This document shows positions 36,501-45,968 of a stretch of 60,000 bases of DNA, in pieces. The stretch's first letter is position 1. Every line of letters starts with the position of its first letter. A program made the translations under genes and the position numbers. The notes under the pieces are model-generated. The model did no database searches and had not been told where the DNA came from. It saw nothing but the letters and a program-made list of their open reading frames with translations. This DNA comes from Hydractinia symbiolongicarpus (lineage: Eukaryota > Cnidaria > Hydrozoa > Anthoathecata > Hydractiniidae), in the NCBI RefSeq assembly GCF_029227915.1, contig NC_079883.1, forward strand, positions 24,058,001 through 24,118,000, written 5' to 3'.

Positions 36501-39500
36501 ATATAACAATGTCTATTATATATATTATAATATTATACAACAAATTTATATTTTGATGTTATTGACATAACAACAATTTTCGCAATTGTCAGTTAATAGA
36601 AAATGATAATTAGAAGGAACGACCGTTTAAACAAGAGTTTTTTTAAAAGGTCTTAATCAAATGATTTCTTTCGTAGATGCTTCACACAGTATCACAGACA
36701 CTAACATCTTTACAACAACACGAATCTATTGTCCAATTTCTTGGCTTATCCTTGTCAAGCAACGATATGTTTCTTGCATTTGAGTATTTACCAATTGGTA
36801 CACTGGAATCATACTTAAACGAAAACAGGTATATAGTTTTCAAGTAGCGAATACAGAATTATTATATATGCTGCAAGTAAGGCAGGTTGGAGTTTATAAA
36901 AAAATTAATTCATTTTAATTTTCAATTCGATCTTAACCAGTTAACTTAGCTCTGAGCTGCTGTAAAGAACCTTTGTTCACCTATCACCTTTGTTTGTATA
37001 CCTACAAAACAACGATAAATAGCTATCCTCGCTGACGAGAACTAAAAAATATAGAAATTAAGATTGCATCCACTGAATTAGGCCCCATTTCGGGAAACTA
37101 TTCCTAGTGGCTGCAGGATCTCCGAGATGGTCTATAGAATCACAAACTATGCTGAATTTGTTTCAGTTTAACCTGCTTCTTTGTTAGCCAAGTTATTTAT
37201 TTATTTTTCGCAGGAAAGAAATTACGTATGGCACACTGCTGAAATTTCTGATGCAATTAACAGACGCTCTAGCTTTCCTGCATTCAGAGGTAGGCTGTTT
37301 GTGTACAGATTTTGTCAAAAATTATATTAAAAGGAGGTATCGCAATTACAATGTTTCCTTTTGTAGAAACTTGTGCATGCAGACGTGCGCTTCAATAATA
37401 TATACATAAAAGATGAAAACACGATAAAGCTTGGAAATTGTTGTATAACCTGGAAGTTAGCTGGTTTCAAAATGTTGGATGAAAAAATATTCCAAAAAAG
37501 GTAACAAAAAAGAGTTGGTTGTATTTTTTTTTTTTTTTTTTTTAATTTCAGTTATTCATAGACTTGTAATTCAATGCATCCTCTTTAGGTTTACTCATCT
37601 CGCGCCTGAAATCTTTTTATGCGATAATGCTGAATTCTCTCAAAAAACAGATGTTTGGTCATACGGTTTAACAGTATGGCAATTATTCACCTTAGAGAAA
37701 CCATTCCGAAATTGCTCTTCACATCAGGTAATGTTACTTTTTCCGTCAGTTCGTTCGTTCGTTATTTTGCTCGTTTCTTTGCTCGTTCGTTCGCTCGTTT
37801 CTTCGTTCGTTCGTTTGTTCGCTCGCTCGCTCTTTCGTTTGTTTGCTCGTTCGGTCGTTCGTTCGGCCTGTTCTTTAGTCCATCGGTCAATTATTTGCTT
37901 GTTGGTTTGTTGTTGTGTGATATCGATATTTCCCTTATAGTTAATGACATTTTTCAAGAAACAAATGGAACCGCAGTTTTTAGATGAAGCTCCTCTTATA
38001 CAATTAAACATGAACATTTTGTAAGTTTTTTTTCTACATACTACTCGCGACTTGAAGAATGAAGTTGTCTATCTGAGTTTACCAGTTTGGCGACTGTTTT
38101 TCGGTTTATAATTAAAACAGAATTATTCGATTTAAAAATAGAAAAAGCAATAACTGTGTTCGCAGTATTGGATTTAAAAATCGAAATTTTTTATAACCTG
38201 TACAAGTGCGTTTTCATAAAGCTTGGTTTCCATCTGGCGTTAATTCGCGTTAATTCGCGTTAAGCAGGTGCGCTAATTGGAGTTAATTTTTTGACGCCTA
38301 ACGAAAACGTCTATGATTCATTAGCGTGCGGGCTAAATATTAACGTTTTTTTATATTTTAGCGCGAATTGGCGCAAACACACTTTTGTATAAAAAAATTA
38401 AGCATATCATGTGTGCAAAAGTCGTTTGTACAAATATTTTTTTCACATTGGTGTACAAAAAAAGTTTATATTTTTGAAAGAATATATTAATTCTTCTAGA
38501 GAATGGTTATATTCTCCATATTACCCTCGTTTTACAAGAAATTCACGGTTCTAAAATTTCGATCGTTTTCCTTTTTGTTTTTTTCTTCTTCTTTTAGTTT
38601 TCCCCATAAAAGTACACAGTATAATAATGTCCTCCTCGATGTTGTTGGAGGCATTTCATCAACGAAATAAATTAAATCAGCGTTAATTTACTTGGAAACG
38701 TCCTCGCGCTAAATATTCAATACTAGTCGCTAGCCCGTGAAAAAATCCACGGGTTCGCCCTTCCTTTTTATACCGCATTGCGTGTGTCTCGCTACTTGCG
38801 CAGCTAAGCTACCATTTTGCGTGACGGACAGATGTATACGGGTATTTTAATATGGATGATTGACTTTAAGGTCAGAAATTAGCGCCAAAATATTACCGCG
38901 ATTTAACGCCAGATGGAAACCAATCCTAATCAGCCATGGATTATACAGTTGTTTGATTTTGAGGTTTTGTCTACTGCGCTGCACATGGCCAAATTGTATT
39001 TTGTTTAATTGTGCTAACGATGTGTTGTTGTTTGTGTTTAGGCGGCATTGTAACGAACTTTTGTTTGATTTATTTACACTAAGTTTACACATGAAATCTG
39101 AGGTAGGAAGAAATTTATTTTAATGCACCGCTACCATGTAAGATTGACGAAAGTAGCAATCGTTCGTAACTCTTACGGCCCTGTTGCCGTTGAAAGCTCG
39201 TAAGATTTTTATAGGTCCTAACTACAACCCTTTCTTTCATTTTTAGAAGCGAGGAACCATGCAAGAAATCTTCCATAAAGTTCAAGAAATTTTAGACAAA
39301 GGTCTGTATAGCATGTTTGGACTTTCAAACGAGTAAAGTTGAACGAAAGTGATCTTTTTGTTCAACTCGCTTTCTTTGTTTTTTTTGTGGTAAGACTATC
39401 TTCGTTTTTTTTTAGCTCCGAGTAAAGACAAGCAGAAATGTTATTTCTCTTATGATTGGCAAACCCGCAACCAAGAGATAGAAGCAAATTTGCGACTACA

Positions 39501-42500
39501 GGGCATGGGACAGCGAACAAAGTTTCAACTTTCCGGCGTGAGTTTTAACTTTCTTGGGTAAATTTGAAATGAACACGGTCCCTAAACATCCTGAACTATT
39601 ATGAAAACCAAAAAAGTGTATAAGATTTAAGAGGTTGGAGTGTCAAAATGTTGCTTTCGAAGTAAAGAGAAATATATGTTTGACGAAAACTCAAACCTAA
39701 TGATTTCTTTCAAATCTGTATAGCCACAGACTAAAATTTTCGTTGACAGGTTCCTGTTACCTACTTTCTTTCAAAAATAACGCCATAAGGAGACGCCATT
39801 AAAAGCTAAGCTGTTACTTTCAAAATCTGAATCTTAAAAATTTTTAGCCAATATAATGATGTTGCTTCTGTTCGGGAAAAAAGGCCGACTATTTGGCTGA
39901 TTCGCAAAAGTTCGTACTTTGATCCTGAATTAGGCATCTACCTTTCGTCATTGTCTTTTAGGATTCTGGTTATGCCACCGTTGGAACGTACAGTTGTGAA
40001 TCGCTTCCATTAAAGAACGGCTCCGCGTTTGTTGAAAGTAACAATAACACCTCAGGTGGAGATTCAGTCATGGAAGTAGTTGTAAACGAGAAAGAATCCG
40101 TGAAAGCCACGCCAAAGGAGAGCGAAGTAGTGCAAAAATGTTTGTTTCAACAGGGAGACGATGCTGAAACAAAGAAAATGGAAGATGAACCCATAGAAAA
40201 ACTTGACACAATTAAAAAAGAGAATGGTTCAGAAGAAGAGATGTCGCAAGATAGCTCCTCTCCTCCCGAGAAGCTGGATGAAAGCATGGAAGTTGAACGA
40301 CTAAATCGCAAAACATCGCAGTCGGCACCGTCGTCTCCCACGCGACCCAAAATGTTTCGATCGATGTCTGTAAACGAGCCTAGTAAGCGAGACGAGCAGG
40401 AATTCGAGACTGCCTCTATTTTGGTTGGCTTATCTCAAGCCAAAGGTCCACGTCCCGAGCAACCTGTCAGACCACCTCCTAATTCGAATATGGCACCTGT
40501 TTTTTATGTTCCACAGGGCTATTCCTTGCTTGGAACCCCTGTGCGCCCGAATTCAACGCCTCATAATGGCAAGCCAGTTAAACTTGCGCCAAGACCTGCT
40601 AGTCAGGAGTATGTGCAAAATTTTCAAATGCAGCAACAAGCAGTCACAAGAAACTCCAATAACATCAATGTTCCTGCAAAAGAGACGCCCCCGCCCTCTC
40701 CTCGCCCTGTACCACCAGATTCACCTGACGCTTCTAGACGAGACTATGCTACGGAGCAACCTAGAAGAGAAATTGTAAAAGATGATAAGACAAGAAAATT
40801 CTTACAGGAACGTATAAATAGGGAACGAGATCGATCACGCGGAAAAAGAAGCTTATCCTTTACTGAAGAATTCGATGAATATAAAAACAACACTAAAAGA
40901 GCCGCTAAGCGAGCCTTGATGGGCCCTAATCCGTTTAACATCGGAATAAAACTACCGGAAGATTTTTTATTAAGAACTAATAATCGTAGTTACCCGGTTG
41001 TTCAAACATTACCGAGAGATGTAACCCGTTTTTTTAGTAATGACAAGGACACGATTAAACCCGTCCCTGCTGTCAAACCGAAGGACCTGTACGTGGACAG
41101 TAGTGCCTTGAATCCGTACATAGAGAGTAGCGCATTGAATCCGTATAAAACGGAGCGAGACATAAAACAATATCGTGACAACATCTTGAGAAATAAATTT
41201 GAAACAATGAGCAGTCCAGTTGAGTCTCACTATGTGAATCCAGATGACATGCAGACTGTATTGGACGGAATCCAAGGAATAAAAGCGCACAGTCCTATAT
41301 CTGTTGGCTATGAAGAACCGAAGAGTGTTTTTAATAAAACTAACAATTCGATCGCTGTATCGTCCACTATAGGTGTTTTTGAGAAATTTTCTGGAAAAAC
41401 CTCAATACAAGGATCCATACGATTTCCATATGGACACACTATGCCATCGGATCCAACTCTTAGTCCGTATATAATGCATCCACGAGTGACAGTTGCTACA
41501 TCTAGTACGAAGCCGGTTGGAACACGCAATGAAATGAAAGTTCAATTCTCCTCTCACGTTGTTTCGCCAATGTACGCGCCTCCACAAATTGCGTTGGCGA
41601 CTGACTTTCCAACTGGTCGTGTTGTAGGGGGTCCTTATTTTCCTATTAACAGCGCTTTAAACCAGTTTCCGAATCCCAGAGTGATTGCGATTAACTCGGG
41701 TCCATATACCAACCCACCGACGCTTCAACGACAAGGAGGTCAGCCGGCTTTTGTTGTTCCTTTACACGGAATCTCGCCATCACCTCGCGCACGATGTTCA
41801 AACCCATTCAACCCACCAAACCCTGTTAGCATAACGGATATGAAACCTGACGTTAAAGTAAAATCTGAGCCACAGGAACAGAAACCTTTGGTGTGCTCAG
41901 TCTATGAACCTGCGATGACCCGTTTACCAGCAGGTGGTTATGAACCCATTAAAACACCGAACGTTCCTGGTCCTTTTACTGACTCGAGCAACTGCAAGGA
42001 GACATCGGATACTTTGTTTCGTTACATTCCTAGTAGAGACTTAAAACTGGAAGAGCCTCTTGGAAAGGTATACATGCTTGAAAGAAGAGTAGTGTAACAC
42101 AGCTTCGTCAAAATCTTTTTCGATTATTTTAAATGTTTGAGAAGATATTTTTGTTTTTCTGATTTCTCCATGTAACGGTTATTTTATTTTGTTTTGTTAG
42201 GGACAATTTGGTGATGTGTTTAAAGGGAAATGGATGTTTAAAGATCGCAACAAGGTAACTCACCAGGTAACATTGCTTTCTTACACGTACTGCACAAGTA
42301 CTGCACAAACAAAGGGGATAGTGAACATTTAGTTAAAGGGTCTTACAAGTAAAAAATGAGGAAAGCTAGACCGCCTTTACTAACTATATTTTCTATCTTT
42401 TTTCTTGTGTTTGTTTTGTGATATCTTTTTAAATATTTTGAGAGCAATTTTTAACAGCCAGCGACGATTGGTGCGTTCAATGTGGATGTTTGTTAAAAGG

Positions 42501-45500
42501 AGTCTGGAACTATTCAAGGCCTTTTTCAGCAATAGAGCTGTCAATCTGTTCATTTTTTCAATTCTCTTACTAGTTGAAAATACAATTTAGGTCTCCCGTC
42601 TCTTGCTCTCGGCCTGTGATATATTTTAAAAAAAAACAAATTTATTCACTTTAAATGGAGCTGTGAAAACTGAATTTACTTTTCTTTTTTGTTGTTGAAA
42701 AAACCCGTGACCGTAGAATGTCAAATTTACTATGCCATTTGCATAGACGTAGAAGAGTTTTACTTTGCGTATCTATTATACGTAATCCACCATTTGCGCT
42801 TTCCACCACAGATTCCTGTTGCAGTAAAGAGATTAAAGCGAACGGATGAACCGGTAACCCAGGAGGCTTTGTTAGACTTCAAAAGGGAAGCAGAAAAAAT
42901 GGCTGAATTGAACAACGACAAAAACCAGGCCGTGAAGTATATCATCAAGCTGTACGGAGTGTGTACAGGTAGTGTTTTTATTACTAAATTTGTATAAATA
43001 GAAATATCGTCATTCGTTTTTTCACTCTCATGCTCTGGGATACCGAATAAACGTTGAGGGGCAGAGGAGTGGTGAAAATTAATACATGTTTGTTATCGGG
43101 GAAAGTTTTTTTATCAGCTAAATGACCAGTCTTTGCAGTGAGGCATTGTTCTTGGGTCTTCTTTTCAAAGTTCTGGCCTTTAATATGCTGTTTCAATTTG
43201 ATTACAAAAGTAAATTGGCTGGTAAAATAAATAAAATAAAATCTATAGTAAATGGTACCTTATAAGTTAACAGCTTTTAAATTTCGATGCCGCAATGCAC
43301 CAAAGACGTTTTTGTGCTGGCAAGGTGTTCAATTTCTCAAAAATGTCAGGAATTCTGAATATATTTTTATGAAATGTCAGAAAAAAGTCAGGAACGTCTG
43401 CCATTTCTTTGCTATGTCAGGGAAGTTAGGAGAATTTTTAAATGATCAATCAGAACTATTTTCATTTTTCGAAATATTGAAAAGAATTGGATTTCAGATC
43501 TAAAGTTAGTGTAGAGGATTTTCTAAATATAAGGTTTTTAGATCTACATAAGGATTTATGGTCATTTATTCGCTTTCAACTTCATTGTACCTAAAACTTG
43601 TACAAAGTGTGATGACTACGTGTACTCAGTTTCAATTACCAACTTGGTTTTTTTAGACGACGAACATGTATTCTCTATTGTAACCGAGTTGGCGTTAGCA
43701 CCGCTAGATATTTTTATCTCGTCACGCAAGGTAGGCCGGGTGTGAAACGAAATATATATTTTTAGATGTTTTTATGCTATTTTCAGTTTGTTTGTTTTTA
43801 ATGAATTCTATTTTTTAATTTAGAGAGAACTTAGTATTGGAGATATATTTCACTACTGTAAACAAATCGCCTGTGGGATGGAATACTTGGTAAGTCCAAA
43901 GCAATTCTACTTTACAGTTTTAGACATCTATTACTACGGGTTAGCTCAGTCATTAGCACATTGCGCTCGAAAGCAAAACATCCCCCCTTTTTAGCGCTAT
44001 CAAAGGCAGGGGCTGTCGATAGTCAGTTCATATCGATACAGGCTGATTGGCATGGCTGAAAAAAAATTTGTCTTAACTTTAGTGTTGAAACAGATTGCCT
44101 TTTCCCTTGTTTTTGAAGGGAAAGCTCAGGGAAACTCTTAAACATTGTTTTTAATATTTATTTTTTTAGTGGTAATCCGTCTCTCTTATGGTACATTTGG
44201 TCTCTAAACTTTGAGTTCTCATTCAAGTTTGGGATTATTTCCCAGCTAAATTTTTTTTGTATGAAGTTTCTTTCAAAAGTTCAAGAAATGTTAAACTAGT
44301 ATGCGTTTTGTCAATTACTCCAACCAACTTATTTAATTATACAGTACACGTATAAAAGAAACAAGTGAAAGGCTTTAGTACTTGTAGTTTCTTATTTGAA
44401 AGTTACTTACTGGGTTTCTTAATCTTATATATCTAATCTTGTATCTGTACGTTATTCTATCACACAAGCGTGTGTACAAAGAGTTCATAAAAAAATATTT
44501 TTTATGAAGCTTTACTTTGATTAGTTTCTTGGTTTTTTGAAGCCTACAAAGTCCAGCACTGAAAGTTTCTTATTTTTTTCGAAGCTCTAGCCTCTAGTTT
44601 CTTAAAAACGGGTTTCTTTTAAACAAACACATGTGCTGTAAATTGTTGAGCATTGTAGAATAAAGGGGAGGAGGAGATCGTTATAGGCAAATAAGAACCC
44701 GCTTGTTTTTTAGCATTAAAATTATCGAGCTTGATATGTTTTTTGTCTTGTTTCAGCATTCCAAGAAAGTTTTGCACCGTGATCTGGCCTGTCGGAATAT
44801 TCTAGCTAGACATAAACATCTTGTTAAAATTTCCGACTTCGGATTAAGTCGACTGCTGCACGACAAAGGTTACTATCGTATCAAATCGGAGAATACAAAA
44901 CTTCCTTTGCAATGGTGAGTACTTGACATTACTTTCTGCATCGAAGTAATTGGAATTAACTTTTTTTACCGATTTTCCCTTTGAAGTTATTATATCGTAT
45001 GGTGTGTACTACATCGTATGGTGTGTACTACATTGTATGGTGTGTACTACATTGTATGGTGTGTACTACATCGTATGTTGTGTACTACATCGCATGGTGT
45101 GTACTACATTGTATGCTGTGTACTACATTGTATGACTACATATCCACTATTGTTTATAGCATTATTTCCTCGTCTTTCTACAAAGTTACCTTTAAACATT
45201 TTAATGAAAATGTCCTCATGAGTATTTTTCTACAATTTTGTATTTCTTGTAAGAGATATTTCCTTGTTGAGCATCCTTTCCACCCTCAACTTTACTTGAC
45301 GCGTGGTTTTTAAAAACGGGATGATTTGTTTTAACGTCGGTATTTATTATGTGTTTGTTTCAGGTTATCTTTAGAAGCCATCGAGAAGAAACGATTCACC
45401 CAGGAATCCGATTACTGGAGTTTCGGAGTGACAATGTGGGAAATGTTTACTTTGTTCGATCCCAAATACACGGCGGACCGAGCCTATCCTTATAAGGAGA

Positions 45501-45968
45501 TAGAGCCAAAAGACGTGAGTGGTATTTCTAGTAAATGTTGTGTTAAACACTTTTTCCCAAAAAAATGTTATACAAAATTGTATGGCTGAAAGGTGATTCC
45601 CTGAAAATTGATGAACGCAAGTATCTGAAAGAAAAAATACTGTGTAGGCGATGAAACAACACTACAGTTTCATTGCGCGAAATTTCGCTTATATTTGGGC
45701 GCTCATAAAAACTCTTACACGCGAAATCAAATTGAATCACGGTAACTTGTGTTATATTATTAATTAAATATTTTACAATATCATCTCATTTTAGTTATAT
45801 AACCATTTACGCGATGGAAACCGTTTGCAGAAACCAGAACAATGCCCAGACAAGCTGTGGGAGCATATCGCAAAATGTTGGAACGTGAAAACGAACACGA
45901 GGCCGTCATTTTATATTTTTAAACAAGTTTTAAAGAAACTGCTACATGAAATGAAGTATACAACGTGA
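24502..45968 (+). CDS. JAK: Janus kinase (JAK) with very long JH2-JH1 linker
   Basis: Twenty-eight exons, phases all consistent, total 5409 nt (1802 residues): 24502-24702, 29486-29722, 30090-30244, 32418-32610, 32808-32897, 33090-33200, 33377-33476, 33988-34033, 34132-34375, 34663-34711, 35082-35221, 35343-35426, 36677-36828, 37214-37289, 37367-37500, 37589-37727, 37941-38020, 39042-39102, 39247-39301, 39416-39537, 39962-42067, 42201-42254, 42812-42968, 43657-43730, 43824-43889, 44757-44914, 45364-45514, 45795-45968. Domain order is FERM (1-362), SH2 (363-459), pseudokinase (about 520-782), linker (783-1515) and tyrosine kinase (1516-1802). This order is unique to JAK, the membrane-receptor-bound kinase that phosphorylates STATs. 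Vertebrate JAKs have about 1,150 residues; the excess here is almost all linker. The first ATG in frame is used, and an out-of-frame ATG lies at 24495. Confidence 0.93.
26638..26735 (-). mobile_element. LINE scrap in JAK intron 1
   Basis: About 100 bases match 18055-18150 of the lectin-intron LINE, in the same orientation, with more differences than the copy at 1-80. Both ends are lost. It is an old non-functional relic. Confidence 0.75.
26789..27850. mobile_element. Element with imperfect inverted ends in JAK intron 1
   Basis: The left end (atctatataataatacagtg, then gtctgtctg) and right end (cagacagacagatg, then attataatatagat) form imperfect inverted repeats of about 34 bp, about 1.06 kb apart. 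No intact coding frame lies between them. A related end (gacggacagatg, then attttaatatggatgat) occurs at about 38820-38860, so this is a family. Confidence 0.55.
28765..28850. repeat. Diverged copy of the 16605 element's right half
   Basis: Sequence such as aaatttgggtgcttaaatta and ccaaaaatcagtata parallels 16840-16900 in the same order. Ends are not preserved. Confidence 0.5.
31727..31925 (-). mobile_element. tRNA-derived SINE in JAK intron 3
   Basis: On the minus strand there is a tRNA-like head with an A box (gcggtagagtggtagctt) and a B box (gggttcaaactcc) about 45 bases apart, followed by a non-tRNA body that runs to a C-rich stretch (G-run at 31731-31738 on plus). No tRNA fold with full arms is evident, so I call it a SINE rather than a tRNA gene. 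Confidence 0.6.
33988..34375 (+). other. JAK: JAK SH2 domain (two exons)
   Basis: Residues about 363-459. It contains RYHGPIEREIV, then GNFLIREHSKKYGSYVLS with the phosphotyrosine-binding arginine of the FLxRE motif, and the final helix SLEQLIEHYS. The HGPI start is typical of JAK SH2 domains. Because the key Arg is kept, phosphopeptide binding is possible, although vertebrate JAK SH2 domains mainly act structurally with the FERM. Confidence 0.85.
35701..36190. mobile_element. MITE-like element in JAK intron 12
   Basis: The left end ttaaggtggcagtaaccc and right end gggttactgccgccgtaa are inverted repeats with two mismatches, enclosing about 490 bp without coding capacity. It lies between the first two pseudokinase exons. 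Confidence 0.7.
37737..37868. repeat. GTTC/GCTC tetranucleotide microsatellite in JAK intron 16
   Basis: An impure run of gttc and gctc units just after the exon ending at 37727. It creates open frames of Ser/Arg/Phe/Val on both strands that are not real genes. Confidence 0.9.
38223..38923. mobile_element. MITE with perfect 21-bp inverted ends in JAK intron 17
   Basis: The left end ttggtttccatctggcgtta (38223 onwards) is the exact reverse complement of the right end over 21 bp (38903-38923). The 701-bp element has no transposase frame. Inside it, about 38725-38862 looks like a second repeat inserted later (nested). No clear target-site duplication is visible. Confidence 0.85.
38725..38862. 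mobile_element. Repeat nested inside the 38223 MITE
   Basis: It starts near ctagtcgctagcccgtg, contains a short hairpin (cccgtg...cacggg) and ends gacggacagatg...tttaatatggatgat. This last part resembles the right end of the element at 26789-27850. Confidence 0.5.
39962..42067 (+). other. JAK: Giant 702-codon linker exon of JAK
   Basis: A single exon of 2106 nt, in phase at both ends (CAG/GAT acceptor side, AAG/GTATAC donor side), that codes residues 824-1525. It is Pro/Ser/Asn-rich with charged stretches and shows no known domain. It includes proline clusters (PPPSPRPVPP), a basic-helical part (INRERDRSRGKRS), a small duplication (SSALNPY twice, near 41100-41150) and about 20 tyrosines, several in YxNP, YExP or YEPI contexts. 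Its last residues (LEEPLGK) start the kinase glycine loop. It is probably disordered and may serve as a docking scaffold. The frame is open through the whole exon, which argues against it being a retained intron. Confidence 0.85.
43930..44065 (+). mobile_element. Possible tRNA-like SINE remnant
   Basis: It has an A-box-like stretch (gggttagctcagtcattagc) but no good B box at the proper distance. It lies in the JAK intron between 43889 and 44757 and is only suggestive. Confidence 0.3.
44996..45138. repeat. 19-bp tandem repeat in JAK kinase intron
   Basis: About seven units of tgtatggtgtgtactacat with few changes, in the intron 44915-45363. It gives Tyr/Cys/Val-rich open frames in three frames, which are artefacts of the repeat. 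Confidence 0.9.

Larger units (their letters stand above)
35343..39301 (+). other. JAK: JAK pseudokinase domain (JH2)
   Basis: Residues about 520-782 over eight exons. The nucleotide loop reads IKQGTFGEV, and a lysine is kept in LIVKRF. The catalytic HRDxxxxN is HADVRFNN, so the base aspartate of the triad is displaced, and DFG is replaced by GNC. The APE equivalent is kept (HLAPEIF), as is DVWSYGLTVWQLF. This is the expected pattern for the regulatory pseudokinase of JAKs. Confidence 0.88.
42055..45968 (+). other. JAK: JAK tyrosine kinase domain (JH1)
   Basis: Residues about 1516-1802. All catalytic elements are present: glycine loop GKGQFGDV, split by an intron; VAVKRLK; helix-C Glu in FKREAEKM; HRDLACRN at 44776; and DFG at 44839. 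The activation loop has twin tyrosines in KGYYRIK, as in vertebrate JAKs. The APE site reads SLEAIEKK rather than APE. DYWSFGVTMWEMF and the final helices with TRPSF are intact. It should be an active protein-tyrosine kinase. Confidence 0.92.

Noticed and set aside
37479-37987. Open frames of 153 and 110 codons around the JAK exon 37589-37727
   Set aside because: They include the real exon but run into the GTTC microsatellite intron. The splice sites explain the region better.
42201-42268. Alternative donor 14 bases past the JAK glycine-loop exon end
   Set aside because: GTAACA at 42269 would shift the frame of the kinase, whereas the donor at 42255 keeps it, so the first is taken.
43252-43503. 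83-codon frame in a JAK intron
   Set aside because: Lies within the intron 42969-43656 and contains repeated gtcagg words. It looks like repeat-derived sequence without a known domain.
43930-44000. Candidate tRNA gene
   Set aside because: There is an A-box-like stretch but no proper B box and no cloverleaf arms.
44950-45313. Tyr/Cys/Val-rich frames in the JAK kinase intron
   Set aside because: Products of the 19-bp tandem repeat, open in all three frames.
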